A stretch of 23,539 nucleotides of DNA, from positions 1-23,539 of the forward strand of contig CAKOVP010000020.1 of assembly GCA_934122035.1 (NCBI GenBank). The letters are read 5' to 3'. This stretch comes from an uncultured Clostridia bacterium (GTDB lineage Bacteria; Bacillota; Clostridia; TANB77; CAG-508). Of the stretch, positions 1 to 8,900 are shown in pieces (the stretch's first letter is position 1; every line of letters starts with the position of its first letter). Below the pieces are notes generated by a model. It was given only the letters and a program-made list of their open reading frames with translations. It did no database searches and was not told the origin of the DNA. Made by a program: the position numbers and the translations under genes.

Positions 1-104
1 AGCAAACAATAAAATATATAATTTCTATTTGAATAAAGTTGAGAAAGAGTCATGTTAATGATAGCGACAAATTACAATTTCTCGAATACTTTTTAAAATT
101 AATT

Positions 105-149
105 AAGAAAGTGCAGTTAACTATAAAAAGTCAACTGCACTTTCTTTTA
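105..149. terminator. Intrinsic terminator, possibly bidirectional
   Basis: An 18-base arm (105-122) pairs with 129-146 with one mismatch around a 6-base loop. The plus-strand side is followed by a short T run, and an A/T-rich run lies on the other side. It could end a plus-strand gene lying left of the window and also stop transcripts from the minus-strand integrase remnant. Bases 1-104 hold only a short open tail in one frame (2-58) that is too short to assign to a gene. Confidence 0.8.
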
Positions 150-169
150 TGTTTCCCTTTCATCTGTTG

Positions 170-723
170 AATCCATTGATTCTTATAGCTTTTTTAATTT
201 CTGTGTTAGTTCTTCTAAATATATTTGCTTTTTGGCTTTATTACATCATCCATTGGATTTTGTAGAATATATTTATTTTTTATAGCAAAATTAAATGCTT
301 GATTTAATTGCTCATATAATTTTTTTATATAGGAATTGCTATAATTTTTGTTATCATTTAAAAACTTTTGAATATCGTCATTTGATATATCTTTTACATT
401 CAATTTTCCAAGAGAACTATTTTTTATTTTTTCAATAGTTTTAGTTATTCTAGTATATTGCCCTTCTTTAATTCTATTGGAATTAAATTTTTTATCTCTA
501 ATATCTTTCATTATTTGAATGATGGACATACCATGTTCTTTTATTAAATCTATATCTTTCATTTGTACTCTTAAATCTAATAATTTATCAGCAACTTCTC
601 TTTTGGTATTTCCATAAACTGTTTTTCTAACTTGTTTGTCTCCAGCTGTTATTGTATATTGAGCTGACCATTTTTTCTTTCTTCAATATAATATATACTT
701 CCTTCACCTTTACTTCCTGCCAT
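170..723 (-). pseudogene. Tyrosine recombinase/integrase remnant, frameshifted and truncated
   Basis: Reading leftwards from an ATG at 723, with an excellent AGGAGG ribosome site at 729-734, the frame starts MAGSKGEGSIYYIEERK, typical of the arm-binding N-terminus of phage/ICE integrases. It then loses frame at an A run (671-676 as T on the plus strand), one base short. In the shifted frame it continues with WSAQYTITAGDKQVRKT and then the SAM-like core-binding domain (FNFAIKNKYILQNPMDDVIKPK), stopping at 215. The catalytic domain with its R-H-R-Y residues is absent. Just beyond the stop, another frame reads LEELTQKLKKL, which could be the original C-terminal tail left by an internal deletion; that last point is a guess. 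The protein cannot recombine DNA. It marks the old edge of a mobile element that probably brought in the Fic gene. Confidence 0.8.
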
Positions 724-858
724 CAAATCCTCCTTTTTTTAATTAGCATATAAAGAATTCCAATCAAAATTTGAATAATCTCTTTGTTCATAATTTTTTT
801 GTTAAACTTTTATAGTACTAATATTAGATAATAGAATTTTTTTGTATAAAATTTCTAA

Positions 859-975
859 AAATGTGAAACAATATTTATAAATATTTTAAAAAGAGTTTCA
901 CATTTCTTAAATTTTATGTTATAATATAAATGTGAAACAAAAATCATAGTTATGTACTAAAAAAGTTTCACATTT
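859..975. promoter_or_regulatory. Four-site operator array, AAATGTGAAAC in alternating orientation
   Basis: The 11-base word AAATGTGAAAC occurs perfectly at 859-869 (plus), 895-905 (as GTTTCACATTT), 928-938 (plus) and 965-975 (as GTTTCACATTT). The sites form two inverted repeats with spacers of 25 and 26 bases, separated by 22 bases. The second copy overlaps the -35 box and the third starts just after the -10 box, at the expected transcription start, so a bound protein would block RNA polymerase. The last pair also lies in the 5' leader and could fold as an RNA hairpin just before the ribosome site. The regulator is unknown; no intact DNA-binding gene is next to it. Confidence 0.75.
897..925 (+). 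promoter_or_regulatory. Promoter of the Fic gene
   Basis: A TTCACA -35 (897-902) and a perfect TATAAT -10 (920-925) are separated by 17 bases. Transcription would start near 932, giving a leader of about 60 bases before the Fic start. The -35 lies within the second operator copy. The rest of 724-991 shows no gene. Confidence 0.75.
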
Positions 976-991
976 ATAAAGGAGTGATCTT

Positions 992-1924
992 ATGGAAGAA
1001 AAGTATGAAATTATGAATTTTCTTCAAAGCAAACAAACATTAACTAAAGAATTGAATGATTTGATATATGGCTCTGTTGAGATTAGAGAAAAAGATTCTA
1101 ATAAATATATATATATACATTACAGAAAAGATGGAATATTACTTACAAAATATGTTGGAGAATATTCTGATAATTTATATAATTTAATATTGAATAATAG
1201 TATTAAAGCAAAAGAATTAAAAAAAGAAATTAAGAAAATTGAAAAACAATTAAAACAATTTAATTATATTGATGAGGAACTTAGTCCACAAGTAAAAATA
1301 AATATAGATTTTGCTAAAAGACATTTAGTAGATACTATTTATAAACAAGCGATTTTAGAAGGTGTTGCAACAACTTTTGCAGATACAGAAAGTATTATAG
1401 AAGGTGGAAAAATTAATAATATGTCTTCAGAAGATGTTTTGAAAATTGTTAATTTGAAACATGCTTGGGAATTTATATTAAATAAAAATGTAATATTGTC
1501 AGACACAAATTTTCCATTATTATGCGAAATAAATAAATTTGTTCAAGAAGGATTTTACTACAGTGCAGGAAAGATTAGAACTGTTCCAGTAAGTATTGGT
1601 GGAACAAAATGGACTCCTGAATTGCCAATAGAAAGTATAATAAAAGAAGAATTAGATGATATATTTAATAAAAAAATAAGTGATATAGATAAGGCTATTG
1701 AAATTTTATTATATATTATGAAAAAACAAATATTTATAGATGGAAATAAAAGAACATCTATAATATTTGCAAATCATTATTTAATATCAAAGGGAAAGGG
1801 AATTCTTGTAATTCCAGCAGAATTAACAGATGAATATAAAGATTTATTAATTAATTATTATGAGGGAAAAGATAAAACAAAAATTAAAAAGTTTTTAAAA
1901 GAAAAATGTTTTATGAAAATATAG
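992..1924 (+). CDS. Fic-domain protein with Gln replacing the catalytic His
   Basis: The protein has 310 residues, an ATG start and AAGGAG at 979-984. Fic enzymes usually transfer AMP or another phosphate-linked group to a hydroxyl of a target protein. The Fic core is seen around residues 140-290, with the signature QIFIDGNKR at 246-254. The family pattern is HxFx(D/E)GN(G/K)R, so the general-base His is Gln here while F248, D250, G251, N252, K253 and R254 are kept. An inhibitory-helix-like element TESIIEGG holds Glu137 before the core, as in self-inhibited Fic proteins with an N-terminal helix. Residues 1-110 contain a charged, probably coiled-coil stretch near 65-90. No signal peptide or antitoxin partner gene is visible. 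Either the protein is not an AMP transferase, or it belongs to a Gln-variant group with other chemistry. The gene stands alone between mobile-element remnants behind a multi-operator promoter and is followed by a strong terminator. Confidence 0.8.
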   Translation: MEEKYEIMNFLQSKQTLTKELNDLIYGSVEIREKDSNKYIYIHYRKDGILLTKYVGEYSDNLYNLILNNSIKAKELKKEIKKIEKQLKQFNYIDEELSPQVKINIDFAKRHLVDTIYKQAILEGVATTFADTESIIEGGKINNMSSEDVLKIVNLKHAWEFILNKNVILSDTNFPLLCEINKFVQEGFYYSAGKIRTVPVSIGGTKWTPELPIESIIKEELDDIFNKKISDIDKAIEILLYIMKKQIFIDGNKRTSIIFANHYLISKGKGILVIPAELTDEYKDLLINYYEGKDKTKIKKFLKEKCFMKI

Positions 1925-2061
1925 GAATTTATATATGCAGTCAAAATACAGTCATAAAGTTTCAATATATTAATATTACTGCACTTTGAAAAGATATAAG
2001 AGTAGTCGCCTCGACCATATTTATAAGTATAATAAGGAAGTCCAACCTTAAATAAGGACAC
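1925..2061. other. Non-coding stretch after the Fic gene
   Basis: No convincing gene is seen. A minus-strand open frame here overlaps the terminator stem and the Fic 3' end and has no recognisable features. A short dyad GTCC/GGAC lies near 2039-2058. The stretch may be residue of the same accessory element. Confidence 0.4.
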
Positions 2062-2112
2062 TAAACAAGAATATATTTGGAAGTACATCCAAATATATTC
2101 TTGTTTAATTAT
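2062..2112 (+). terminator. Strong intrinsic terminator downstream of Fic
   Basis: A perfect 20-base-pair stem (2062-2081 with 2088-2107) surrounds a 6-base loop (AGTACA) and is followed by a T-rich stretch (2108-2116). It is the longest stem in the left part of the window and would end the Fic transcript. Confidence 0.85.
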
Positions 2113-2155
2113 TTTTCATATAATTCACAGGTTTTATACAATCTATAATAATTAT

Positions 2156-2370
2156 TCATTTTCTTTTAGGCTTGTTACCATATCTATTTTGTTTACTTTT
2201 AAATACTAATGCTTTTAGTGTTCCTTTTTGTACTCTTTGTTTTTTTGTGTATAAAAGTTGTCTAACCAAAGGCCTGCTTTATCCTTATTAAATTCTTTGC
2301 CTTCCATTATGTATAATTTAGAAATATTATTTGACTCTATAAAGTTTAGTTCTATTGTTATATCTTTAGA
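2156..2370 (-). pseudogene. Unrecognised minus-strand gene fragment, frameshifted
   Basis: Read leftwards from about 2370, the minus strand gives a coherent, protein-like frame containing DITIELNFIESNN and later KDKAGLWLDNF. It then needs a one-base shift in an A-rich run near 2245-2255 to continue as a very basic tail (LYTKKQRVQKGTLKAL, ending NKPKRK) with TGA at 2156-2158. It begins abruptly at the point where TetR-like sequence starts on the other strand, so its 5' part is missing. I do not recognise the family. The basic tail would fit a DNA- or RNA-binding protein of a mobile element, but that is only a guess. Confidence 0.35.
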
Positions 2371-2563
2371 AAAGGAAGAAAAAATTATTAAAGCAGGATT
2401 TGATTTAATGTGTAAAAAAGGTTACTACAATACAAATACTGTAGAAATTGCAAAATTTGCTGCTGTATCTGCTGGGTTTGTTTATCATAAACACCCACAA
2501 ATGGATTATGATGTTATGACTAATTTAGTTATTAGCTCTATAGAAGATTTGTTAAATGCTTAA
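2368..2563 (+). pseudogene. TetR-family regulator remnant
   Basis: The frame open from 2258 to 2563 contains a TetR-type helix-turn-helix only from about 2368: EKIIKAGFDLMCKKGYYNTN, then VEIAKFAAVSAGFVYH. In intact TetR proteins this is followed by a YF-rich recognition-helix end and a ligand-binding domain of about 130 residues. Here it jumps after VYHKH straight to a short piece, DVMTNLVISSIEDLLNA, that resembles a C-terminus. The native start is also lost: the upstream 110 bases belong to the antisense fragment. A fused 101-residue product could be made from an ATG at 2258 but would lack an effector domain. Its TAA overlaps the stop of the convergent protease gene by four bases, with no terminator between. 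Confidence 0.6.
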
Positions 2564-3690
2564 GATTTTTTTGTAAGTTTCGTAGTTACAGTATATTCTT
2601 TTTTGTTTCTTATATAGGTTATGCTTACCTCTTCTCCCACGGTTTTGCTGTAAACAAGCCTTCTTAGTTGTGACATTTTTTCTAATTTTGTTTCATTAAT
2701 TTTAGTAATTATGTCACCTTGTTTTATACCTGCTTTTTCTGCGGGTGAATTTTTTATTATGTTTGTTACATAAACTCCTGAATCTAATTTGGTTTGTATT
2801 ATACTTTCTTGATTGATATATGGAATTATGTTTTTATCATAAGCAAATACTCCAAGTGTTGCTTGTTCGTACTGTCCTGTTTGTTTTAAAATTTCTACTA
2901 TTGGTTTTATTATATTTACTGGTATTGCAAAGCCAATTCCTTCTGCCGATGTTATTTTCACGCAGTTTATCCCGATTACTTCTCCTTTTTCGTTTATTAA
3001 TGGTCCTCCACTGTTTCCTGGATTAATTGTTGCATCTGTTTGAATTAAGTCTTCCATATAAGATGTTTTGTCCTCTTCTTCTAGCTTTATTGTTCTATTT
3101 GTTCCACTTATTATTCCCTTTGTAACTGTTCTTTCAAATTCTATTCCAATTGGATTTCCTATGGCATATACGGTTTGTGCAATTTTGGCATTGTCTGAAT
3201 CTCCAAGTTCTATAAAATTTAAAGAATTTGTATTTATTTTGATTATGCTCAAATCTATATCATTATCTGCCCAAATTACCTTTGCATTAAAGTTTCTTCC
3301 GTCTTCTAATGTTACATAGCACGTTTCGTTTTTTGTACCAGATACGTGCTCATTTGTTACTATATAACCATCTTGAGAGACAATAAAACCTGTTCCAAGT
3401 CCTAAACTAGATACTCCATCTTTTAAGAATATTGTGTTTCCTTTATTTTTTATTTTAGAAATTCCAACTACTGCTAAATTAATTTTTTCTATTGTTTGCG
3501 AAATATCTTGGTCTTCTGTTTCTTCTTTTATTATATTTTCCGCTGTTCTACTTGCTTGATAATTGCTTCCATAGCTTTGTTCTGCTCTAATTGATATGTA
3601 TACACAATATACAAGTGTTATAAACGATATTATTAAAATAATAATGGCAATTGTTTCTAAGCCTTTTATTAATTTATTACTTTTTTTCAT
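2560..3690 (-). CDS. HtrA/DegP-like trypsin-family serine protease with PDZ domain
   Basis: The protein has 376 residues and degrades or processes misfolded and damaged envelope proteins. An N-terminal membrane anchor (about 13-35) puts the protease outside the membrane. The catalytic triad is visible: His115 in TNEHV, Asp146 in DNDIDLSII and Ser227 in GNSGGPL. A single PDZ domain follows at about 275-370 (SPAEKAGIKQGDIITKIN). The length and one-PDZ layout match Gram-positive HtrA proteins. The start ATG has AGGAAAGGA about 12 bases upstream. It is divergent from the acyl synthetase and convergent with the TetR remnant. No CtsR- or CssR-type site was identified upstream. The exact paralogue (HtrA, HtrB or YyxA type) cannot be told. 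Confidence 0.93.
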   Translation of the reverse strand: MKKSNKLIKGLETIAIIILIISFITLVYCVYISIRAEQSYGSNYQASRTAENIIKEETEDQDISQTIEKINLAVVGISKIKNKGNTIFLKDGVSSLGLGTGFIVSQDGYIVTNEHVSGTKNETCYVTLEDGRNFNAKVIWADNDIDLSIIKINTNSLNFIELGDSDNAKIAQTVYAIGNPIGIEFERTVTKGIISGTNRTIKLEEEDKTSYMEDLIQTDATINPGNSGGPLINEKGEVIGINCVKITSAEGIGFAIPVNIIKPIVEILKQTGQYEQATLGVFAYDKNIIPYINQESIIQTKLDSGVYVTNIIKNSPAEKAGIKQGDIITKINETKLEKMSQLRRLVYSKTVGEEVSITYIRNKKEYTVTTKLTKKS

Positions 3691-4096
3691 TTTAAAATTT
3701 AATCCTTTCCTGCTTTGGTTAAATATATAAATAGAAGTAAATTAAAGTTTTTTTCCTATTTTTCTTATATAAATTATTTCCATTTCTATAATTTTTTAAA
3801 CCATTTTTAAGAATAAATCTAAAAATTCTTAGTCCTTTGACAAATCTACTAAAAAAATATTTTTTTAGTTAATCAATCCCAATTTTTATCAAAAATTAGT
3901 ATGTTGTGGTAAAATATAAATTTTAAAAATCTATAATCAATTTTAATTTGGATGAAATTAAAAAGTGTTCTTTTAGTTTTCCAAATATTATCATAAATTT
4001 TTGACTATAATTAATATCATAAATTAACCTCAAATTATATGTATTTTTATTGCAAATTATGTATAAAAATGGTAAAATGTGTCATAGGTGATTAAT
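3691..4096. promoter_or_regulatory. Divergent intergenic region, protease / biosynthetic locus
   Basis: There are about 400 bases without a gene between the protease (minus) and the acyl synthetase (plus). A perfect 22-base palindrome of A and T tracts lies at 3848-3869 (arms ACTAAAAAAAT), a possible regulator site or bent DNA. A possible plus-strand promoter is TTGCAA (4050-4055), 17 bases, TAAAAT (4073-4078); it would leave only a leader of about 12 bases before the synthetase start, so it is tentative. No convincing minus-strand promoter was seen, and no riboswitch-like structure. Confidence 0.4.
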
Positions 4097-5794
4097 GTGA
4101 AAAAAAATAAAATTTATGAAGAAATTAAGTGCACAAATTTTAGAGAATTAGTTAGTTCTTGTTCTTCTCGTTTTGGAAGCAGAACTGCCTTCACTGTAAA
4201 AGATAAAAATAAGAAATTGCACGATATTTCTTTTATTGATTTTGAGAATAATATAAAAGAACTTGGTTCTTCCCTTTTAGATTTAGGTCTAGAAAATAAA
4301 AAGGTTGCAATTATTTCACAAGATAGATACGAATGGTGTTGCAGTTATCTTGCAATTACAACGGCTGGCTGTATTGCGGTTCCTTTAGATTTTATGCTTC
4401 CAGAAGTAGAACAACTTCGTTTAATTGTAGAAAGTAAAGTTGATGCGATAATTTTTGATGAAAAACGTTTAAAACTTGCAAAAGATGTTATGGCTTGCAA
4501 AGATTCTAATGTGAAATATTTTATTGGTATGGATCATAAAAAAGATGAAAACGGTATTTTATCATTTTCTAAGCTATTAGCAGACGGAAAAAAACTTATT
4601 GATACAAATTCTTCTAAGTATGAAGATGTTAATATAGATAAAGATAAATTGTCTGTTTTAATTTATACATCTGGTACAACAAATAATCCAAAAGCAGTAA
4701 TGCTTTCTCAATATAATATTTGCTCTAATGTTTCTGCAATGACTACTTTAATTAAGTATGAAAAAGATGACAGTATTCTTGTTTTCTTGCCTTTGCATCA
4801 TACTTTGGCCTGTCTTGCTAGCTTCTTATTTTGCTATTACATAGGCTTTAGGCTTTGTTTTGCAGATAGTATTAAAGATATTGGGAAAAATATGGTCGAA
4901 TATAAAATTAGCGGTTTAGTATGTGTACCAGCTGTTTTAGAGATTATGTATAGACAAATTATAAAAGGAGTTAAAAAGTCTGGTAAATACACTGCTTTTA
5001 AATTTTTATGTGCTTTATCTAATTTTCTTATGTTTTTCCATATAGATATTAGAAGAAAATTATTTAAGCAAGTATTAGATAATTTCGGTGGTAAAATGCG
5101 AACCATTATTTATGGTTCGGCATCAACCGACAAAAAGGTTATTCATTTGTTTAACACAATTGGTATAGATATGCTTCAAGGTTATGGTTTAACAGAAACA
5201 GCTCCTGTTATTTCTTGTGAAAGTGACAAATATCACTTTGAAACTGGTTCTTCTGGCTATGTTTTATATAATGAAAATGTAAAAATAGATAGTCCGGACG
5301 AGACTGGAACTGGTGAAATTTTGGTAAAGGGTCCAAATGTTATGCTTGGCTATTATCAAAACGAAGAAGCAACCAAAAATGCTTTTAAAGACGGTTGGTT
5401 CTGCACTGGCGATTTAGGAAAGTTTGGAAAAGACGGCTCACTTTTTGTTACTGGCAGAAAAAAAGATCTTATTGTTTTGAGCAATGGTAAGAAGGTTTTT
5501 CCAGAGGAAATTGAAGCTCTTATAAATAAAATTGATGTTGTAGCAGAATCTATGGTTTATGAAAAAGATGATAGAATTTGTGCAAAAATTGTATATTCTA
5601 AAGATAATATGGCAGCAAATAATTTATCTACAATTGATGATGTTCACTTAGCTGTTGAAGAAGGGATTAAGCTTATAAATAAGGATTTACCTGTTTATAA
5701 ATATATTAGGGATTTTAGTTTGACTGATATTCCTTTAATTAAAACTACCACGCAAAAGATTAAAAGACATGAAGAGATGAAAAAAATTAAATAA
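4097..5794 (+). CDS. AMP-forming acyl-CoA/acyl-ACP synthetase (fatty-acid activation)
   Basis: The enzyme has 565 residues and activates a carboxylic (probably fatty) acid with ATP and passes it to CoA or a carrier protein. Adenylating motifs appear in order: P-loop IYTSGTTNNPKAVML (about 188-202; the usual TTGxPKG is TTNNPKA), GYGLTETAP, DGWFCTGDLG, GRKKDLIVLSNGKKVFPEEIE and a C-terminal catalytic Lys in TTTQKIKRH. The length fits long-chain acyl-CoA synthetases. An in-frame GTG at 4088 gives three extra residues, but the AGGTGA at 4086-4091 sits 5 bases before the GTG at 4097, so 4097 is the better start. It lies 159 bases before the NRPS on the same strand. With the NRPS opening in a condensation domain, it is the likely source of the acyl starter. 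Activation of free acids for general lipid metabolism is the alternative. Confidence 0.88.
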   Translation: MKKNKIYEEIKCTNFRELVSSCSSRFGSRTAFTVKDKNKKLHDISFIDFENNIKELGSSLLDLGLENKKVAIISQDRYEWCCSYLAITTAGCIAVPLDFMLPEVEQLRLIVESKVDAIIFDEKRLKLAKDVMACKDSNVKYFIGMDHKKDENGILSFSKLLADGKKLIDTNSSKYEDVNIDKDKLSVLIYTSGTTNNPKAVMLSQYNICSNVSAMTTLIKYEKDDSILVFLPLHHTLACLASFLFCYYIGFRLCFADSIKDIGKNMVEYKISGLVCVPAVLEIMYRQIIKGVKKSGKYTAFKFLCALSNFLMFFHIDIRRKLFKQVLDNFGGKMRTIIYGSASTDKKVIHLFNTIGIDMLQGYGLTETAPVISCESDKYHFETGSSGYVLYNENVKIDSPDETGTGEILVKGPNVMLGYYQNEEATKNAFKDGWFCTGDLGKFGKDGSLFVTGRKKDLIVLSNGKKVFPEEIEALINKIDVVAESMVYEKDDRICAKIVYSKDNMAANNLSTIDDVHLAVEEGIKLINKDLPVYKYIRDFSLTDIPLIKTTTQKIKRHEEMKKIK

Positions 5795-5953
5795 TTATTA
5801 TTGAAAAAGGATTACAATTTTGACTTTGTCAAATTTCATTTAAAAAATAGTAACATGCTATATGTATGTTCTCTTATATTTTAAAGTTTATTTCTTGGTT
5901 AGAATTTAATTCTTTTCCAATTGGATTGATATATAAGGAGAAATAAATCAAAA

Positions 5954-8900
5954 ATGAATGGAGAACTATATAATCTAACGAATCCACAAAAGTCAATTTG
6001 GCTTACTGAGCAGTTTTATAGAGGAACTTCTATTAATGTAATATGTGGCACGGTTTTAATTGATGAAGTAATAAATTTTGAGGTTTTATCTAAATCTATT
6101 AATATTTTCTTAAGAGATAACGATAGTTTTAGAATAAAGTTATGTATAGACGAAAACGGAGAGGTTAAACAATTTTTTCAAGATTTTTATGAGAAGCATT
6201 TTGATGTTTTAAATGTTTCTAATAATATTGAGCTTAAAAATCTAGAAAATAGAATTGCTACCACTCCTTTTAATATTTTAGAGGAAAGTCTATTTTCTAT
6301 GACTCTTTTCAAATTTCCTTCTGGAAAAGGTGGTTTTATTGTTAAGGCTCATCACATTATTGCAGATGCTTGCACTGCAAGTTTAGTTGCAAGCAAAATT
6401 ATGACTATTTATTCTTCTATTTTGAATAATGATGAAGATATAAAAAGCATCCCAACATCTTATATTAATTATATAAATTCTGAAAATGAATATTTAAATG
6501 GGCCAAAGTTTGAAAAAGATGCAGAGTACTGGGAAGAGCAATTTAATTCTGTTCCAGAGTTTGGAATTATTCCTTCTTTAATGGAATCTTCTTCTGAGTC
6601 TTGTTTAGCAGCAAGAAAAGTTTTTGAAATAAATAATTCTTTATTAAATAATATTAATTCTTTTTGTAAGGATAATAAAATTTCCTTATTTAATTTCTTT
6701 ATGGCTATTTATGCCGTTTATATTGGTAAAGTTTCTAATTTAAATGAATTTGTTTTAGGAACTCCAATATTAAATAGAACTACTTTTTTAGAAAAGACAA
6801 CCCCTGGTATGTTTATTAGTACGGTACCTTTTAAGTTTTGCGCAGAAAAAAACAAAACTTTTATTGAGTTTGCACAAAAAATTGGTCTTGATTCTTTATC
6901 TATGTTTAGACATCAAAAATATCCATACCAAAATATTTTGGAACATATTAGAAAAAGTAAACCAAATCAACCAAATTTATATGATATTTTAATTTCATAT
7001 CAAAATTCTAAAACAAATAGAAATTCTTGTAGTGTTCCTTATTCTGTAAATTGGATTTTTAATGGTAATGTTGCAGATTCTATGCAAATTCATATTTTCG
7101 ATATGAATGACGAAGGTTCTTTAAATGTTGCCTACGACTTTAGGCTAAATAAATATTCTGCCGAGGATATTAATAATATTCATAATAGAATTTTAAATAT
7201 TATAAATCAAGTAATTAATTCTTTAAATATTACTTTATCTAACATTAATATTGTTACAGACGAAGAAAAAGATTTAATTTTAAATAAATTTAATAATACC
7301 TATTTAGAATATAATCATAATAAAACGGTTGTAGACTTTTTTGAAGAACAGGTTGCTAAAAATCCAGATAATATTGCCCTTGTCTTCAAAATGAAGGCAA
7401 TGACTTATTCTGAATTAAATAAAAAAGTAAATTCTTTAGCAAGGTATTTAAATAATAATAATATTGGGAAAGGCTCTGTTGTTGGTATTATTGTAAACCG
7501 TTCCTTTGAAATGATAGTTTCTATTCTTGCAGTTTTAAAAGCTGGTGCATCTTATATTCCAATTGATCCGGAATATCCAGAGGAACGTATTTGCTATATT
7601 TTAAAAAATAGTAATTGTGATGCAATACTTACTATTCAAAAACAAGCAGGCAAAGTTCAAAATTTAGGATTTGAAAAAACTATTATTATTGCAGATTTAT
7701 GTAATGAAATTATTTATAATTTACCAGATAACAATTTGAATAATAATATTTCTCAAGACGATTTATCTTATTTAATCTTTACATCTGGTTCAACAGGAAA
7801 TCCTAAAGGTGTTATGCTTACACATAAAAATTTAAATAATTTTATAAATTCTATGTTTAATAAAATTGCTTATTTAAAAGATGGAAAATATCATTCTATT
7901 ATTTCTATTACTACTATGTCTTTTGATATTTTCGCTTTTGAAACTATTGTTTCTTTGTGTGGAGGATTAAAATTATTTATTACAGATGATTTCGAGCAAA
8001 AAATCACTACTAAAATAGAAAAAATAATATTAGATAATCATATTGAAATTATTCAGTCTACCCCAAGTATTATGAATTTCCATTTGGATAATTCTATGAT
8101 AAATGGATTTAGTAGTTTAAAATATGTTATGCTTGCAGGAGAGCAGCTTCCAAGAAGGCTAGTAGATAAAATACTAAAAATTAGCCCTACTTGCACAATT
8201 TATAATGGATATGGACCTTCTGAAACAACAATTTTTTCTACTGTAACAAATGTTACAAATCTAGAAAAAATTACAATTGGTAAACCTATCGATAACACTC
8301 AAATTTATATTTTAAACGATAATCTTGATGTATTGCCAACAAATTGTATTGGAGAAATTTATATTTCTGGTGATGGAGTTGGAAATGGCTATATTGGAAG
8401 ACCAGATTTAACGGCTGAAAAATATTTAAAAAATCCATTTATAGAGGATTCTGTAATGTATAAAACTGGCGATGTTGGCTTCTGGTCTGACTCAGGAAAT
8501 ATTATTTGTAAGGGTAGATCTGACGGACAAATAAAGTTAAGAGGTCTTCGTGTAGAATTAGGTGAAATTGAAAATTGCATAAATTCTTTTGATAAAAGTG
8601 CAAATATTTTATCATCTGTTATTGTTAAAGATGTTGCAAATACACAAGTTTTAGTAGCCTATATTTCTGCAGATAAGAAAATTGCAATTGGACAATTAAG
8701 AGATTATATTGCAAATAGACTACCAACTTATATGATTCCTACTTATTTTACAATACTTGAAAAATTGCCGCTTACTCCAAACGGAAAAATAAACAAAAAA
8801 GAACTTGCAAATTACAGTTTAAATATAGAAACTACAGATTCTATACATACTCCTCCAAGAAATATTATTGAAGAAAATATAGTTTCTTCTATTAAGAAAA

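Noticed and set aside
2..58. Short open tail at the left edge that could be the 3' end of a gene
   Set aside because: Only about 18 codons with no recognisable motif; cannot be supported.
133..1987. Possible attachment-site direct repeat ACTGCACTTT near 134-143 and at 1978-1987
   Set aside because: Only 10 bases long, not at a tRNA and one copy lies within a terminator arm; chance is likely.
1858..2088. Minus-strand open frame of 76 codons downstream of Fic
   Set aside because: It overlaps the Fic 3' end and the terminator stem, has no ribosome site or recognisable domain, and looks like a shadow.
5818..5832. Small dyad TTTGAC/GTCAAA before the NRPS as promoter or operator
   Set aside because: Arms are only 6 bases and no -10 box lies at a proper distance from the TTGACT.
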